The notes beneath the pieces were generated by a model that saw nothing but the letters and a program-made list of their open reading frames with translations, had not been told where the DNA came from and ran no database searches. A DNA stretch of 23,685 bases from Dethiothermospora halolimnae (GTDB lineage: Bacteria; Bacillota; Clostridia; Tissierellales; VENL01), in assembly GCF_037577855.1 (NCBI RefSeq), contig NZ_JBAKFX010000059.1:1-23685 (forward strand), read 5' to 3'. Both the position numbers and the translations under genes were made by a program. This document shows, piece by piece, positions 1-7,409 of the stretch; position 1 is the first letter of the stretch; each line of letters opens with the position of its first letter.

Positions 1-51
1 ATGCTCAAGGTTATTCACCGCATTTTTGCTAATTTATCAAAGGTTTTATGA
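1..51 (+). CDS. Possible 3' end of an unidentified gene (partial)
   Basis: The frame open from base 1 reads MLKVIHRIFANLSKVL and then stops with TGA at 49-51. The ATG at position 1 may be internal, since the window cuts here. I do not recognise the family; a short basic C-terminus of this kind could belong to a transposase, but that is a guess. It would converge on the minus-strand liaF-like gene, with a hairpin lying between the two. Sixteen codons without a stop is weak evidence, so this may be chance. Confidence 0.2.
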   Translation: MLKVIHRIFANLSKVL

Positions 52-60
52 AAATATTAC

Positions 61-102
61 ATAAAAAAAGAGCTCTGTGTGTAAGAACACACAAAACTCT
101 TT
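61..102 (-). terminator. Rho-independent terminator of the liaF-like gene
   Basis: Arms 67-82 and 87-102 flank a 4-base loop. Read as minus-strand RNA the stem is an unbroken 16 bp that includes two G-U wobbles, followed by a run of seven U. Read as plus-strand RNA the same two positions become C-A mismatches and the U run is broken. The hairpin is therefore built to stop minus-strand transcription, although some bidirectional activity is possible. Confidence 0.85.
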
Positions 103-143
103 ATTTCTTCTTAACTTAATGACATTGGCCCAAGGGGCCTCTA

Positions 144-932
144 TTATTTATTAAAATTATTATTTCTAGGTCTAAGGGTAACCTCTATTCCACCAAAGGA
201 TATATCACAATTTATTATAACGGTCTTATTGCTATCAGTAATATGCTCTTCATTTATTTGTCCCTTAATTCCCCCTGCATCCCTTGATAAAAATTCATAT
301 CCTCCAAATAAATATTGTCCTTTAAAGATCACATTTATATCATCGGGGATAATTATATCAATTCCCCCCATTGTAATATTAAAGTTCAAATATGTTTCCC
401 CATCACTTATTTCCGCAGTAGTTAAATCTAAATCAAGTCCTCCCATAAATGTACTATAGGATTTATCTGTTAGCACCCAATTAATGCCCCCTACTCTAGC
501 ACTACTAAATGCCACTGTATCTTCGTCTGTTTTATCATGCTTTTTAGATTTATAACTAGAATCATATTCTCTTCTATGATTCTCATTACTTCTATAGCTT
601 CTACTTCCGAAAATAAACTTTATTCCAACTAATATTAGTACTGATGGCCATATGTAGTTCCATATATATGAAATATTTATATTAAATATCTCATAACTAT
701 CCTCTAACATACTTCCTCCTCCAAATAGAAGTAATAGTCCAAAGATAATAGAACCAATACCACCTGCTCTAACAAGGGTTTTAATTCCCCAAAATATAAG
801 TATTATTGCAATACCTAATGTAATTAAATCATCAAAATCAAATCTATAAACACCTAAATTGTCTAGAAGAAATAAAACACCAATTAGTATAATAATAGTG
901 CCTAATAAAACCTTCCTTGTTGAACCCTTCAT
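144..932 (-). CDS. LiaF-like membrane protein (cell-envelope stress family)
   Basis: This 262-residue protein has a hydrophobic N-terminal half with about four membrane segments (near residues 8-24, 33-52, 58-72 and 90-109). A polar linker rich in Ser, Arg and Lys follows (about 110-140). The soluble C-terminal domain has repeated FGG/MGG turns (MGGLDLDL, MGGIDIIIP, FGGYEF, FGGIEVTLRP), typical of the LiaF/YvqF C-terminal beta domain. In Bacillus, LiaF represses the LiaRS cell-envelope stress two-component system. No liaR or liaS is in the window, so the signalling role is only inferred. An AGGGGG ribosome site precedes the ATG. An extended -10 promoter lies just upstream and a terminator follows, so it is probably transcribed alone. 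Confidence 0.75.
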   Translation of the reverse strand: MKGSTRKVLLGTIIILIGVLFLLDNLGVYRFDFDDLITLGIAIILIFWGIKTLVRAGGIGSIIFGLLLLFGGGSMLEDSYEIFNINISYIWNYIWPSVLILVGIKFIFGSRSYRSNENHRREYDSSYKSKKHDKTDEDTVAFSSARVGGINWVLTDKSYSTFMGGLDLDLTTAEISDGETYLNFNITMGGIDIIIPDDINVIFKGQYLFGGYEFLSRDAGGIKGQINEEHITDSNKTVIINCDISFGGIEVTLRPRNNNFNK

Positions 933-958
933 ATTTTTTATCCCCCTTTTTTTAGTAT

Positions 959-967
959 ATTATATCA
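959..967 (-). promoter_or_regulatory. Extended -10 promoter for the liaF-like gene
   Basis: The minus strand reads TGATATAAT (967 down to 959), a TGnTATAAT extended -10. It lies about 27 bases upstream of the liaF-like start, in the 76-bp gap after hydF. No good -35 hexamer is seen at 16-18 bp. There is also no clear terminator after hydF, so some read-through from hydF is possible. Confidence 0.5.
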
Positions 968-1008
968 CATGTTCTAAATTCATACTAAAACCTCACCATC
1001 TATGAAGG

Positions 1009-2226
1009 TTAATCATTCCATATTCTTTTAGCTTCAGGGAACAGTTCAAGGGCTCTATCTAAAACATTAAACTTAAAACCTAAAAATACTCCGTAATTAA
1101 CTATTGGAATATTATTATTTTTTGCCTTATTTATTCTACTTATCATTTGCTTTCTATTTATCATACATCCTCCACAATGTACTATCATTTTGTACATAGA
1201 TAAGTCCTCTGGTATAGTTGTACCTGAACTCCATTTGAAGTTTAACTTTTTATTTGATAATTCTTCTAAAAATTTAGGGATTTTATCCCGTCCTATATCC
1301 CCTTTCTGTCTATGATGGGTACAGGATTCACTTATTAAAATAGTATCATTATTTTTTAAACTCTTTATAGCCTTTGCACCCTTTACCAGTTCCACTAAAT
1401 CACCTTTATATCTGGCATATAATATAGAATAACTAGTTAGATATATATCCTTAGGTACTATGTCCCTTATTTTCCCAAAGGCTTGGGAGTCTGTAACTAC
1501 TATTTTTATTTTATCTCTAAACATATTTATTGTCTCTTTAAGTTCTGTGTCTTGAACAACTATATTTATTCCATTATAATCAAGAACATCTCTTATGGTT
1601 TGAACCTGGGGAAGTATTAGCCTCCCCTTAGGTGCTGCTTCATCTATTGGAGTAACATGTACTATTACATCCCATCTATTAACTAAGTCCCCTATTATAG
1701 ATGGCTCTTCATAATCTATATCCTTCGAGTATTTAGCTATTTTTTCCTTAAGATTCTCTATTCCCTCTTTGGTTTTAGCACTTACCGAAATAAAATTAAG
1801 TCCCAGTTCAGCTTCATAATACTTACTATCATTCTCTTTTAAATCTATTTTATTTAATACCCCTATAACAGGTATTCCTTTTGCCTTTATTGTTTTTAAT
1901 ATTTTTTTTTCTGAATCTACATTTTTATCGGTTGCATCAACCACCATTATAGCTAAGTCAGTTTTTTCTAAAACCCCTATGGTCTTTTTTATTCTTAATT
2001 TTCCCAGTTCCCCTGTATCATCAATTCCTGCCGTATCTATAACCACTACTGGCCCTAAGGGTAATATTTCCATAGATTTATACACAGGGTCTGTTGTTGT
2101 ACCCTTAGTTTCACTTACAAGGGCTATTTCTTGATTAGTCATACTATTTATAAGACTTGACTTCCCAGCATTCCTCTTTCCAAACAATCCTATATGAAGC
2201 CTATTGGCTCTAGGGGTTTCATTCAT
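1009..2226 (-). CDS. hydF: [FeFe]-hydrogenase maturation GTPase HydF
   Basis: HydF is the GTPase scaffold on which the diiron subcluster of the [FeFe]-hydrogenase H-cluster is assembled with HydE and HydG before delivery to HydA. An N-terminal Era/TrmE-type GTPase domain carries P-loop GKRNAGKSS (residues 16-24), DTAG (64-67), NKID (125-128) and SAK (149-151). The C-terminal cluster domain has C302, H304, H350, C351 and C354, matching the HydF CxH...HCxxC [4Fe-4S] motif. I place the start at ATG 2226 (405 residues). The frame extends to a GTG at 2235, but that GTG is part of the AGAGGTGA ribosome site, which sits 6-7 bases before the ATG. It lies 100 bp downstream of hydE on the same strand. 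HydG and HydA are not in the window. Confidence 0.95.
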   Translation of the reverse strand: MNETPRANRLHIGLFGKRNAGKSSLINSMTNQEIALVSETKGTTTDPVYKSMEILPLGPVVVIDTAGIDDTGELGKLRIKKTIGVLEKTDLAIMVVDATDKNVDSEKKILKTIKAKGIPVIGVLNKIDLKENDSKYYEAELGLNFISVSAKTKEGIENLKEKIAKYSKDIDYEEPSIIGDLVNRWDVIVHVTPIDEAAPKGRLILPQVQTIRDVLDYNGINIVVQDTELKETINMFRDKIKIVVTDSQAFGKIRDIVPKDIYLTSYSILYARYKGDLVELVKGAKAIKSLKNNDTILISESCTHHRQKGDIGRDKIPKFLEELSNKKLNFKWSSGTTIPEDLSMYKMIVHCGGCMINRKQMISRINKAKNNNIPIVNYGVFLGFKFNVLDRALELFPEAKRIWND

Positions 2227-2274
2227 AATAATCACCTCTTATTTCTATTTTTCACCCTTTTTCTATATTATATC

Positions 2275-2290
2275 GGGGAATGAACTCCCC
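2275..2290 (-). repeat. Small inverted repeat in the hydE-hydF gap
   Basis: GGGGA and TCCCC arms (2275-2279 and 2286-2290) flank a 6-base loop. On the minus strand the hairpin is followed by a TATAAT-like hexamer at 2272-2267 rather than by a U run. It is thus a poor terminator and could instead be an operator or an mRNA processing structure ahead of hydF. The neighbouring stretch 2304-2325 contains repeated AATTCTCA units. Confidence 0.35.
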
Positions 2291-2326
2291 TCTACATAAT
2301 CATAATTGTCAATTCTCAATTCTCAA

Positions 2327-3679
2327 CTATATTAAGCTATCTTCTATATCATATCCCATATCTTTTATATAGTCATAATTAAGATATTTAGGCATTTTCC
2401 TTCCAGCATCTCTGGTTGATTCTATGGCAAAGGACAAGTCAACCATATTCTTATTTGAATATATTTCATAGTTTTCCCTTAGATTAGGTGGAGTACTTAT
2501 AAGCATTATTGTATTGGCTCCTGCCTTTAGGGCTAATGTCTGTCCCTCTGGATGTAATGATGCTATGGCCGTTGTTGCAGGCAAAAATACATGTTGACAA
2601 ACTATCCTTGTTATTGCTACTACCTTTAAAGTCATTTCTAACTCTCCACTCTTTTCCCTTTCATAGGGTGTTCCCTTTGCTGGCAAAAATGGCCCAAATC
2701 CTATCATATGAATTCCAAAGTCTCTTTGGAATAATATGTCCTGGGCAATATTTTCTAAGGTTTGACCGGGAAGACCTATCATGCCACCAGATCCTACCCT
2801 TATACCAGCTTCTTTTATAAGTCTATGATGCTTTACCCTTTCATCATATTTATCATCTGGATGTATTCTTTCAAATAATTCCTTATTGGCAGTTTCAATT
2901 TTTAAAAGATAATTATCTACCCCTTCTTTACTAAATAATTTATATTCTTTATGGTCCCTTTCCCCTATACTAAGGGTTATACCCATTCTATATTTTTCTT
3001 TTATCTTTCTTACTATTGATAATATTTTTTCAGTTGTATAATAAAGGTCCTCTCCAGATTGAAGTATAACTGTTTTTATCCCTATTTTATATAACTCATC
3101 CACTTTTTTTAAGATAGCTTTTTCTTCCATTCTATATCTACTGGTAGTATTACTTTTTCTAACACCACAATAATTACAATCTTTTTTACAATAGTTAGAA
3201 AATTCTATGGCGGCCCTTAACTCTATTCTATCTCCCACACATTCTTTTCTTACTATATCTGCCGTCTTAATTAATGAATTATATTCCTTGTCTTTGGCTT
3301 TTAAAAGATATACAATATCTTCTTTGCTTAGATCAACTCCTGCTTCAATTTTTTTTATTATATCAATAAACTTTTGTGATAAATTGTCATTATAAATTTC
3401 TTTTAAATTGTATTTATACTTTTTACTAAAGGGATATATACCCTCTGTTTTTATTTTATTATAACGAACTATATTTTTTATATCTTGTAGATCTCTTTTA
3501 TCAAATTTTATTGCAGTGGTACATACTCCTCCAAATCCTTTAGGTGTAGGTATTAAATCATTATCAATATCCTTTTTATCTAATATATCCTTACAAAATA
3601 ACATTTGAGACTTTGAAGTACATACTAAAATGTAAGGGTCATTTATATTATTTTTTATAAACTTATTTATTATAGACAT
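2327..3679 (-). CDS. hydE: Radical SAM maturase HydE with an N-terminal DUF3343-like domain
   Basis: HydE is a radical SAM enzyme needed to build the dithiomethylamine-bridged diiron site of [FeFe] hydrogenase. Residues about 95-450 are the HydE part: the radical SAM cluster motif CX3CX2C is C164, C168 and C171, followed by RYRM, QSGED and the conserved GGMIGLPGQT segment. At 450 residues it is about 100 longer than the usual HydE of roughly 350. The extra residues 13-85 (DPYILVC...LIPTPKGFGGVCTTAIKF...EGIYPF) look like a DUF3343 domain, a small family described as a putative Se/S-carrier-like fold, including its conserved Cys (C53). The C-terminal CX7CX2C of some HydEs is not visible. The start is ATG with AGGGGA upstream. 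It forms a unit with hydF. Confidence 0.9.
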   Translation of the reverse strand: MSIINKFIKNNINDPYILVCTSKSQMLFCKDILDKKDIDNDLIPTPKGFGGVCTTAIKFDKRDLQDIKNIVRYNKIKTEGIYPFSKKYKYNLKEIYNDNLSQKFIDIIKKIEAGVDLSKEDIVYLLKAKDKEYNSLIKTADIVRKECVGDRIELRAAIEFSNYCKKDCNYCGVRKSNTTSRYRMEEKAILKKVDELYKIGIKTVILQSGEDLYYTTEKILSIVRKIKEKYRMGITLSIGERDHKEYKLFSKEGVDNYLLKIETANKELFERIHPDDKYDERVKHHRLIKEAGIRVGSGGMIGLPGQTLENIAQDILFQRDFGIHMIGFGPFLPAKGTPYEREKSGELEMTLKVVAITRIVCQHVFLPATTAIASLHPEGQTLALKAGANTIMLISTPPNLRENYEIYSNKNMVDLSFAIESTRDAGRKMPKYLNYDYIKDMGYDIEDSLI

Positions 3680-3811
3680 GTTTTCCCCTTTCTAAAATAT
3701 ATAATTATTTTATCTCAGTTAACGTTTTCCTTATTTATATATACCACTACCATTATAACAATAACTATATATATTTAAATACTTTATTTTTTATAAATTA
3801 AATCTTTCCTA

Positions 3812-3856
3812 CTAAAAAAGGAAGGCTAGAACAATTTTGTCCTAGCCTTCCTTTTT
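3812..3856 (-). terminator. Terminator of the mnmE-mnmG-rsmG-noc unit, overlapping the noc stop codon
   Basis: Arms 3815-3829 and 3842-3856 pair perfectly over 15 bp (AAAAAGGAAGGCTAG and its complement), with a short ACA/TGT extension inside. On the minus strand the 5' arm is the last four codons and the TAG stop of noc, and the 3' arm ends in a U run. It also carries a U run on the plus strand, so it could be bidirectional. Confidence 0.9.
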
Positions 3857-4642
3857 AGGTATCTTAACTAATACCTCTATAAAGTCACCCTTATCTTTTT
3901 GTTCAAATTCAGCATTTACTCCACTTTCTTTAATAGCATTATATGCATTTTTTAACGTGTTTAAATAAATTTTAAAGTTAATCCTACTTTTAATACTTTG
4001 TTTATGTTCAGTTTCTTCTGGCTTAGTTAACTCTTCTAATGTATCTTTAATAAGGTTTTCTGTTTTTTTAACAGTCAAATCATTTTTAATAACCTTATTT
4101 AATATATCTAACTGAAGTTCCTCGTCGGGTAGTTTTAATAATGCTCTACCATGTCTTTCCGATAAATTATTTTCAAGTAGTAATTTTTTTACTTCATTAG
4201 GTAGCCTTAGTATCCTAAGTTTATTAGCTATGGTAGATTGATTTTTTCCTACCTTTTGAGCCAATTCCTGTTGAGTGAAACCATGATCATTAATAAGGTT
4301 ATAATATCCTTCCGATTCCTCAATAAAATTTAAATCTTCCCTCTGTAAATTCTCTATAAGTGCCATAACAGCAGAGTCCTGGTCTCTTAGATTGACTATA
4401 ATAGCTGGAACCTCTTTTAATTTAGCTAACTTAGATGCTCTAAGTCTTCTTTCTCCTGCAACTAACTCAAAACTATCCTGTCCTATATTTCTAACACTTA
4501 GTGGCTGTATTATTCCATAAGACTTAATTGATTCCGCCAGTTCCTCTAAAGACCTTTTACTAAAGGTCTTTCTAGGTTGATAAGGATTAGGTTTTATATT
4601 GTCAACATTTATATATTTAATATCCTCACTTATATTACTCAT
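3842..4642 (-). CDS. noc: ParB-family nucleoid occlusion / chromosome partition protein (Noc-like)
   Basis: This is a ParB/Spo0J/Noc family CTP-dependent DNA clamp. The N-terminal domain carries GERRLR (residues 63-68, CTP-binding) and ENLQRED (98-104). A helix-turn-helix spans about 121-145, and the C-terminal dimerisation region is short. Its place directly after rsmG is the usual Noc position in Firmicutes. However, the amphipathic membrane-anchoring N-terminus of Bacillus Noc is not evident: the protein starts MSNISEDIKYINVDNIKPNP. No parA/soj follows, so it might instead serve as the segregation ParB. I saw no TGTTNCACGTGNAACA parS or CCCGGG-type Noc site in the window. The ATG follows GAGAGGA at about 11 bases. 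A 134-bp gap separates it from rsmG. Confidence 0.85.
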   Translation of the reverse strand: MSNISEDIKYINVDNIKPNPYQPRKTFSKRSLEELAESIKSYGIIQPLSVRNIGQDSFELVAGERRLRASKLAKLKEVPAIIVNLRDQDSAVMALIENLQREDLNFIEESEGYYNLINDHGFTQQELAQKVGKNQSTIANKLRILRLPNEVKKLLLENNLSERHGRALLKLPDEELQLDILNKVIKNDLTVKKTENLIKDTLEELTKPEETEHKQSIKSRINFKIYLNTLKNAYNAIKESGVNAEFEQKDKGDFIEVLVKIPKKEG

Positions 4643-4776
4643 CTACATCAATCCTCTCCCCATTAGCTTGTCCCCTTTATCTATTTATATTAATTCTCTA
4701 AAAAAGGGTTCCTTCCTGCTAATTAAAGTAAATTTTTTAAACTTTCGTATTACAAAAACTGTTAAAAATATCACTT

Positions 4777-5493
4777 TTACAACGGATTTTTTTTAGGTTT
4801 TCCTGGTTTTCTAGGATATTTTGTCGGAGTTTTTTCTATTTTCTTTATTATTAGTAATTTATGTACTATATCACTAAAAGGAAGATTAACATCTATTTTG
4901 TCTTCTAATTTACCACCTAAAGTTGTAATAGCCTTCTTACTAGCTTCTATCTCATCTTCAAGGGCCGGTCCCTTCATTGCTATGAAATATCCCCCCACTT
5001 TAACAAAGGGAAGACAATATTCACATAATATATTAAGGGATGCAACAGCTCTAGACACAGCTATATCAAAATTTTCCCTATAGTCTTTATCTTTTCCATA
5101 GTCTTCAGCTCTTCCATGTATTGTTCTTATATTATCTAATTGTAAAGTTTCTATAACCTCATCTAAAAAGGTTAATCTTTTCTTTAAGCTATCTAATAGG
5201 GTAATATCCAATGTATCATTTATTATTTTCATTGGAATCCCTGGAAAACCTCCTCCAGTTCCAATATCTATTATCCTAATATTATCTTCTATTTTATTCG
5301 TTTTAAAAACAGTAAGACTATCTAAAAAATGTTTAATATCAATCTCTCTATCATCATCAATGGCTGTTATATTAATTTTTTTATTCCAACTTTTAAGCAA
5401 GGTTTTATAAGACTTAAATTTATCTATTTTTCTATCATTTACATTAATATCAATTTCATTAAACCCCTTTATTAGGGTATCTATATTAGTCAT
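4777..5493 (-). CDS. rsmG: 16S rRNA (guanine-N7) methyltransferase RsmG
   Basis: RsmG methylates N7 of G527 (E. coli numbering) in the 530 loop of 16S rRNA using S-adenosylmethionine. Its loss gives low-level streptomycin resistance in several species. The 238-residue length is normal. The SAM-binding motif IDIGTGGGFPGIP is at residues 75-87, and the VSRAVASL and AMKGP segments are typical. The C-terminal tail is basic (KKIEKTPTKYPRKPGKPKK), as usual for the family. Its ATG overlaps the mnmG stop by 4 bases (ATGA), so it is translationally coupled. GGGGTG serves as ribosome site. It was formerly called gidB. Confidence 0.95.
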   Translation of the reverse strand: MTNIDTLIKGFNEIDINVNDRKIDKFKSYKTLLKSWNKKINITAIDDDREIDIKHFLDSLTVFKTNKIEDNIRIIDIGTGGGFPGIPMKIINDTLDITLLDSLKKRLTFLDEVIETLQLDNIRTIHGRAEDYGKDKDYRENFDIAVSRAVASLNILCEYCLPFVKVGGYFIAMKGPALEDEIEASKKAITTLGGKLEDKIDVNLPFSDIVHKLLIIKKIEKTPTKYPRKPGKPKKNPL

Positions 5494-7385
5494 TTTTTTT
5501 CACCCCTAGCTTTAAGTCTTCTTTGTTGTTCTAAATATATTAATAATACATTTATATCAGCTGGGGATACCCCAGATATTCTCGATGCTTGACCTACGGA
5601 ATCTGGTTTTATTTCATTTAACTTTTGCCTTGCCTCTAATCTAAGGCCTTCAATCTTTCCATAATTAAAATCCCTAGAAAGCTTCTTTCCTTCAAGTTTT
5701 TTAAATTGTTTTATTTGTTTAAGTTGCTTTTCTATATATCCTTTATATTTTATTTGTATTTCAACCTGCATCCTAATTTCTTTATTAAGCTTCGGTCTAT
5801 CACTATCCAGTTCCTTTAAATTTTCATAGCTAAGTTCTGGTCTTTTTATTAAGTCATATAGACTTAGAGGTTTTTTAAGTTTAGCACTTTTTAACCCTTC
5901 CAAAAAATCATTAACTTCGTTGGTTGGAGTTACTTTAAGTTCTTTAAGTCTAGCTATTTCCTTTTCTATAGCTTCCTTTTTTTGTTTCATTTTGTTATAT
6001 CTCTCTTCCGTTGCAAGACCAACCCTATACCCTATTTCTGTAAGCCTTAAATCAGCATTATCTTGTCTTAATGTTAATCTATATTCTGCTCTTGATGTCA
6101 TCATTCTATAGGGTTCATTAGTTCCCTTAGTTACTAAATCATCTATTAAAACACCTATATATGCTTGGGATCTATCAAGTATTAAAGGTTCCTCTCCCTT
6201 TAACTTAAGTACAGCATTTATACCTGCCATTAATCCTTGACAAGCGGCCTCTTCATATCCTGAAGTTCCATTTATTTGTCCTGCGAAAAATAGATTTTTA
6301 ATATCTTTATATTCTAAGCTCCTTGACATCTTAGTTGGGTCTATACAGTCATATTCTATAGCATAAGCAGTCCTCATCATTTTTACATTTTCAAGTCCAG
6401 GAACAGTTTTAAGCATTTTTATTTGTATTTCCTCAGGAAGGGTAGTTGACATTCCTTGAACATACATTTCCTTTGTGTCTAGCCCCTCTGGTTCAATAAA
6501 TATTTGGTGTCTATTTTTATCTGCAAATCTTACAACCTTATCCTCTATGGATGGACAATATCTTGGTCCAACACTTTCCATTTCTCCCCTATACATGGGA
6601 GATCTCTCTAGGTTTTCGGATATTATCTTGTGGGTTTCTAAGTTTGTATATGTTAAATAGCAAGGTTCTTGGTCCTTTTCTATATTATTATTTAAGAATG
6701 AAAATGGAACTATTTCATCATCCCCTGGCTGTATTTCCATTTTTTTAAAATCTACACTATCCCTATGAATCCTTGCAGGGGTCCCAGTTTTAAATCTTCT
6801 CATCTCTATACCATATCCCTTTAACGATTCTGATAATCTATTAGCGGGAAATAATCCATTTGGTCCACCTTCATAATTAACTTCCCCTATAAATATTCTT
6901 CCTTTTAAATATGTTCCTGTGGCCATTATTATTACATGGGCATCATATCTTGCTCCGGTCCTTGTTATAACTCCTTCTACTTTTCCATTATTGACTATAA
7001 GTTTAGTTACTTCTCCCTGTATTAAATCTAAATTTTCTTGATCTTCTATTACCTTTTTCATTCCAGTTTGATATTTTTGCTTGTCAGCTTGAGCTCTTAA
7101 GGAATGTACAGCTGGCCCCTTTGATGTATTTAACATCCTACTTTGTATAAAATGCCTATCTATATTTTTCCCCATTTCTCCACCTAGGGCATCTATTTCC
7201 CTAACTAAATGACCCTTACCAGTTCCACCTATTGCCGGATTACATGGCATTAAAGCTATGGCATCTAAACTGGTTGTTAATACAAGGGTTTTTTTTCCCA
7301 TTCTTGCAGTTGCTAAACAAGCTTCGCATCCAGCATGGCCTGCACCTACAACTATCACATCATATTTTCCTCCATAGTATTCCAT
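5490..7385 (-). CDS. mnmG: tRNA U34 modification enzyme MnmG (GidA), FAD-dependent
   Basis: MnmG works in a complex with MnmE to add the carboxymethylaminomethyl group to wobble uridine 34 of certain tRNAs. The FAD-binding Rossmann motif VVGAGHAGCEA starts at residue 12. Family signatures include CNPAIGGTGKGHLVREIDAL, RMLNTSKGPAVHSLRAQ, YCPSIEDKVVRF and the C-terminal SRISGVSPADINVLLIYLEQ region. Its 631 residues are a full-length protein. It lies 24 bp after mnmE and overlaps rsmG by 4 bp, so the three are one transcription unit. Ribosome site AAGGGAGGAA lies upstream of the ATG. Confidence 0.97.
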   Translation of the reverse strand: MEYYGGKYDVIVVGAGHAGCEACLATARMGKKTLVLTTSLDAIALMPCNPAIGGTGKGHLVREIDALGGEMGKNIDRHFIQSRMLNTSKGPAVHSLRAQADKQKYQTGMKKVIEDQENLDLIQGEVTKLIVNNGKVEGVITRTGARYDAHVIIMATGTYLKGRIFIGEVNYEGGPNGLFPANRLSESLKGYGIEMRRFKTGTPARIHRDSVDFKKMEIQPGDDEIVPFSFLNNNIEKDQEPCYLTYTNLETHKIISENLERSPMYRGEMESVGPRYCPSIEDKVVRFADKNRHQIFIEPEGLDTKEMYVQGMSTTLPEEIQIKMLKTVPGLENVKMMRTAYAIEYDCIDPTKMSRSLEYKDIKNLFFAGQINGTSGYEEAACQGLMAGINAVLKLKGEEPLILDRSQAYIGVLIDDLVTKGTNEPYRMMTSRAEYRLTLRQDNADLRLTEIGYRVGLATEERYNKMKQKKEAIEKEIARLKELKVTPTNEVNDFLEGLKSAKLKKPLSLYDLIKRPELSYENLKELDSDRPKLNKEIRMQVEIQIKYKGYIEKQLKQIKQFKKLEGKKLSRDFNYGKIEGLRLEARQKLNEIKPDSVGQASRISGVSPADINVLLIYLEQQRRLKARGEKK

Positions 7386-7409
7386 AAAGGATTCCTCCCT
7401 TAGTTATAA

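Noticed and set aside
127..139. GGCCC-AAG-GGGCC mini-palindrome after the liaF-like stop
   Set aside because: Five base pairs with a 3-base loop and no U run; the strong terminator at 61-102 explains 3' end formation.
2227..2235. Upstream GTG start for hydF
   Set aside because: The GTG is part of the AGAGGTGA ribosome site; ATG 2226 has proper spacing and gives a standard HydF N-terminus.
2275..2290. Hairpin as a terminator of hydE
   Set aside because: The stem is only 5 bp and is followed by CGATATAATATAG rather than a U run.
3842..4642. parS or Noc binding sites near the ParB-family gene
   Set aside because: I looked for CACGTG-centred and CCCGGG-centred palindromes across the window and saw none; they may lie outside it.
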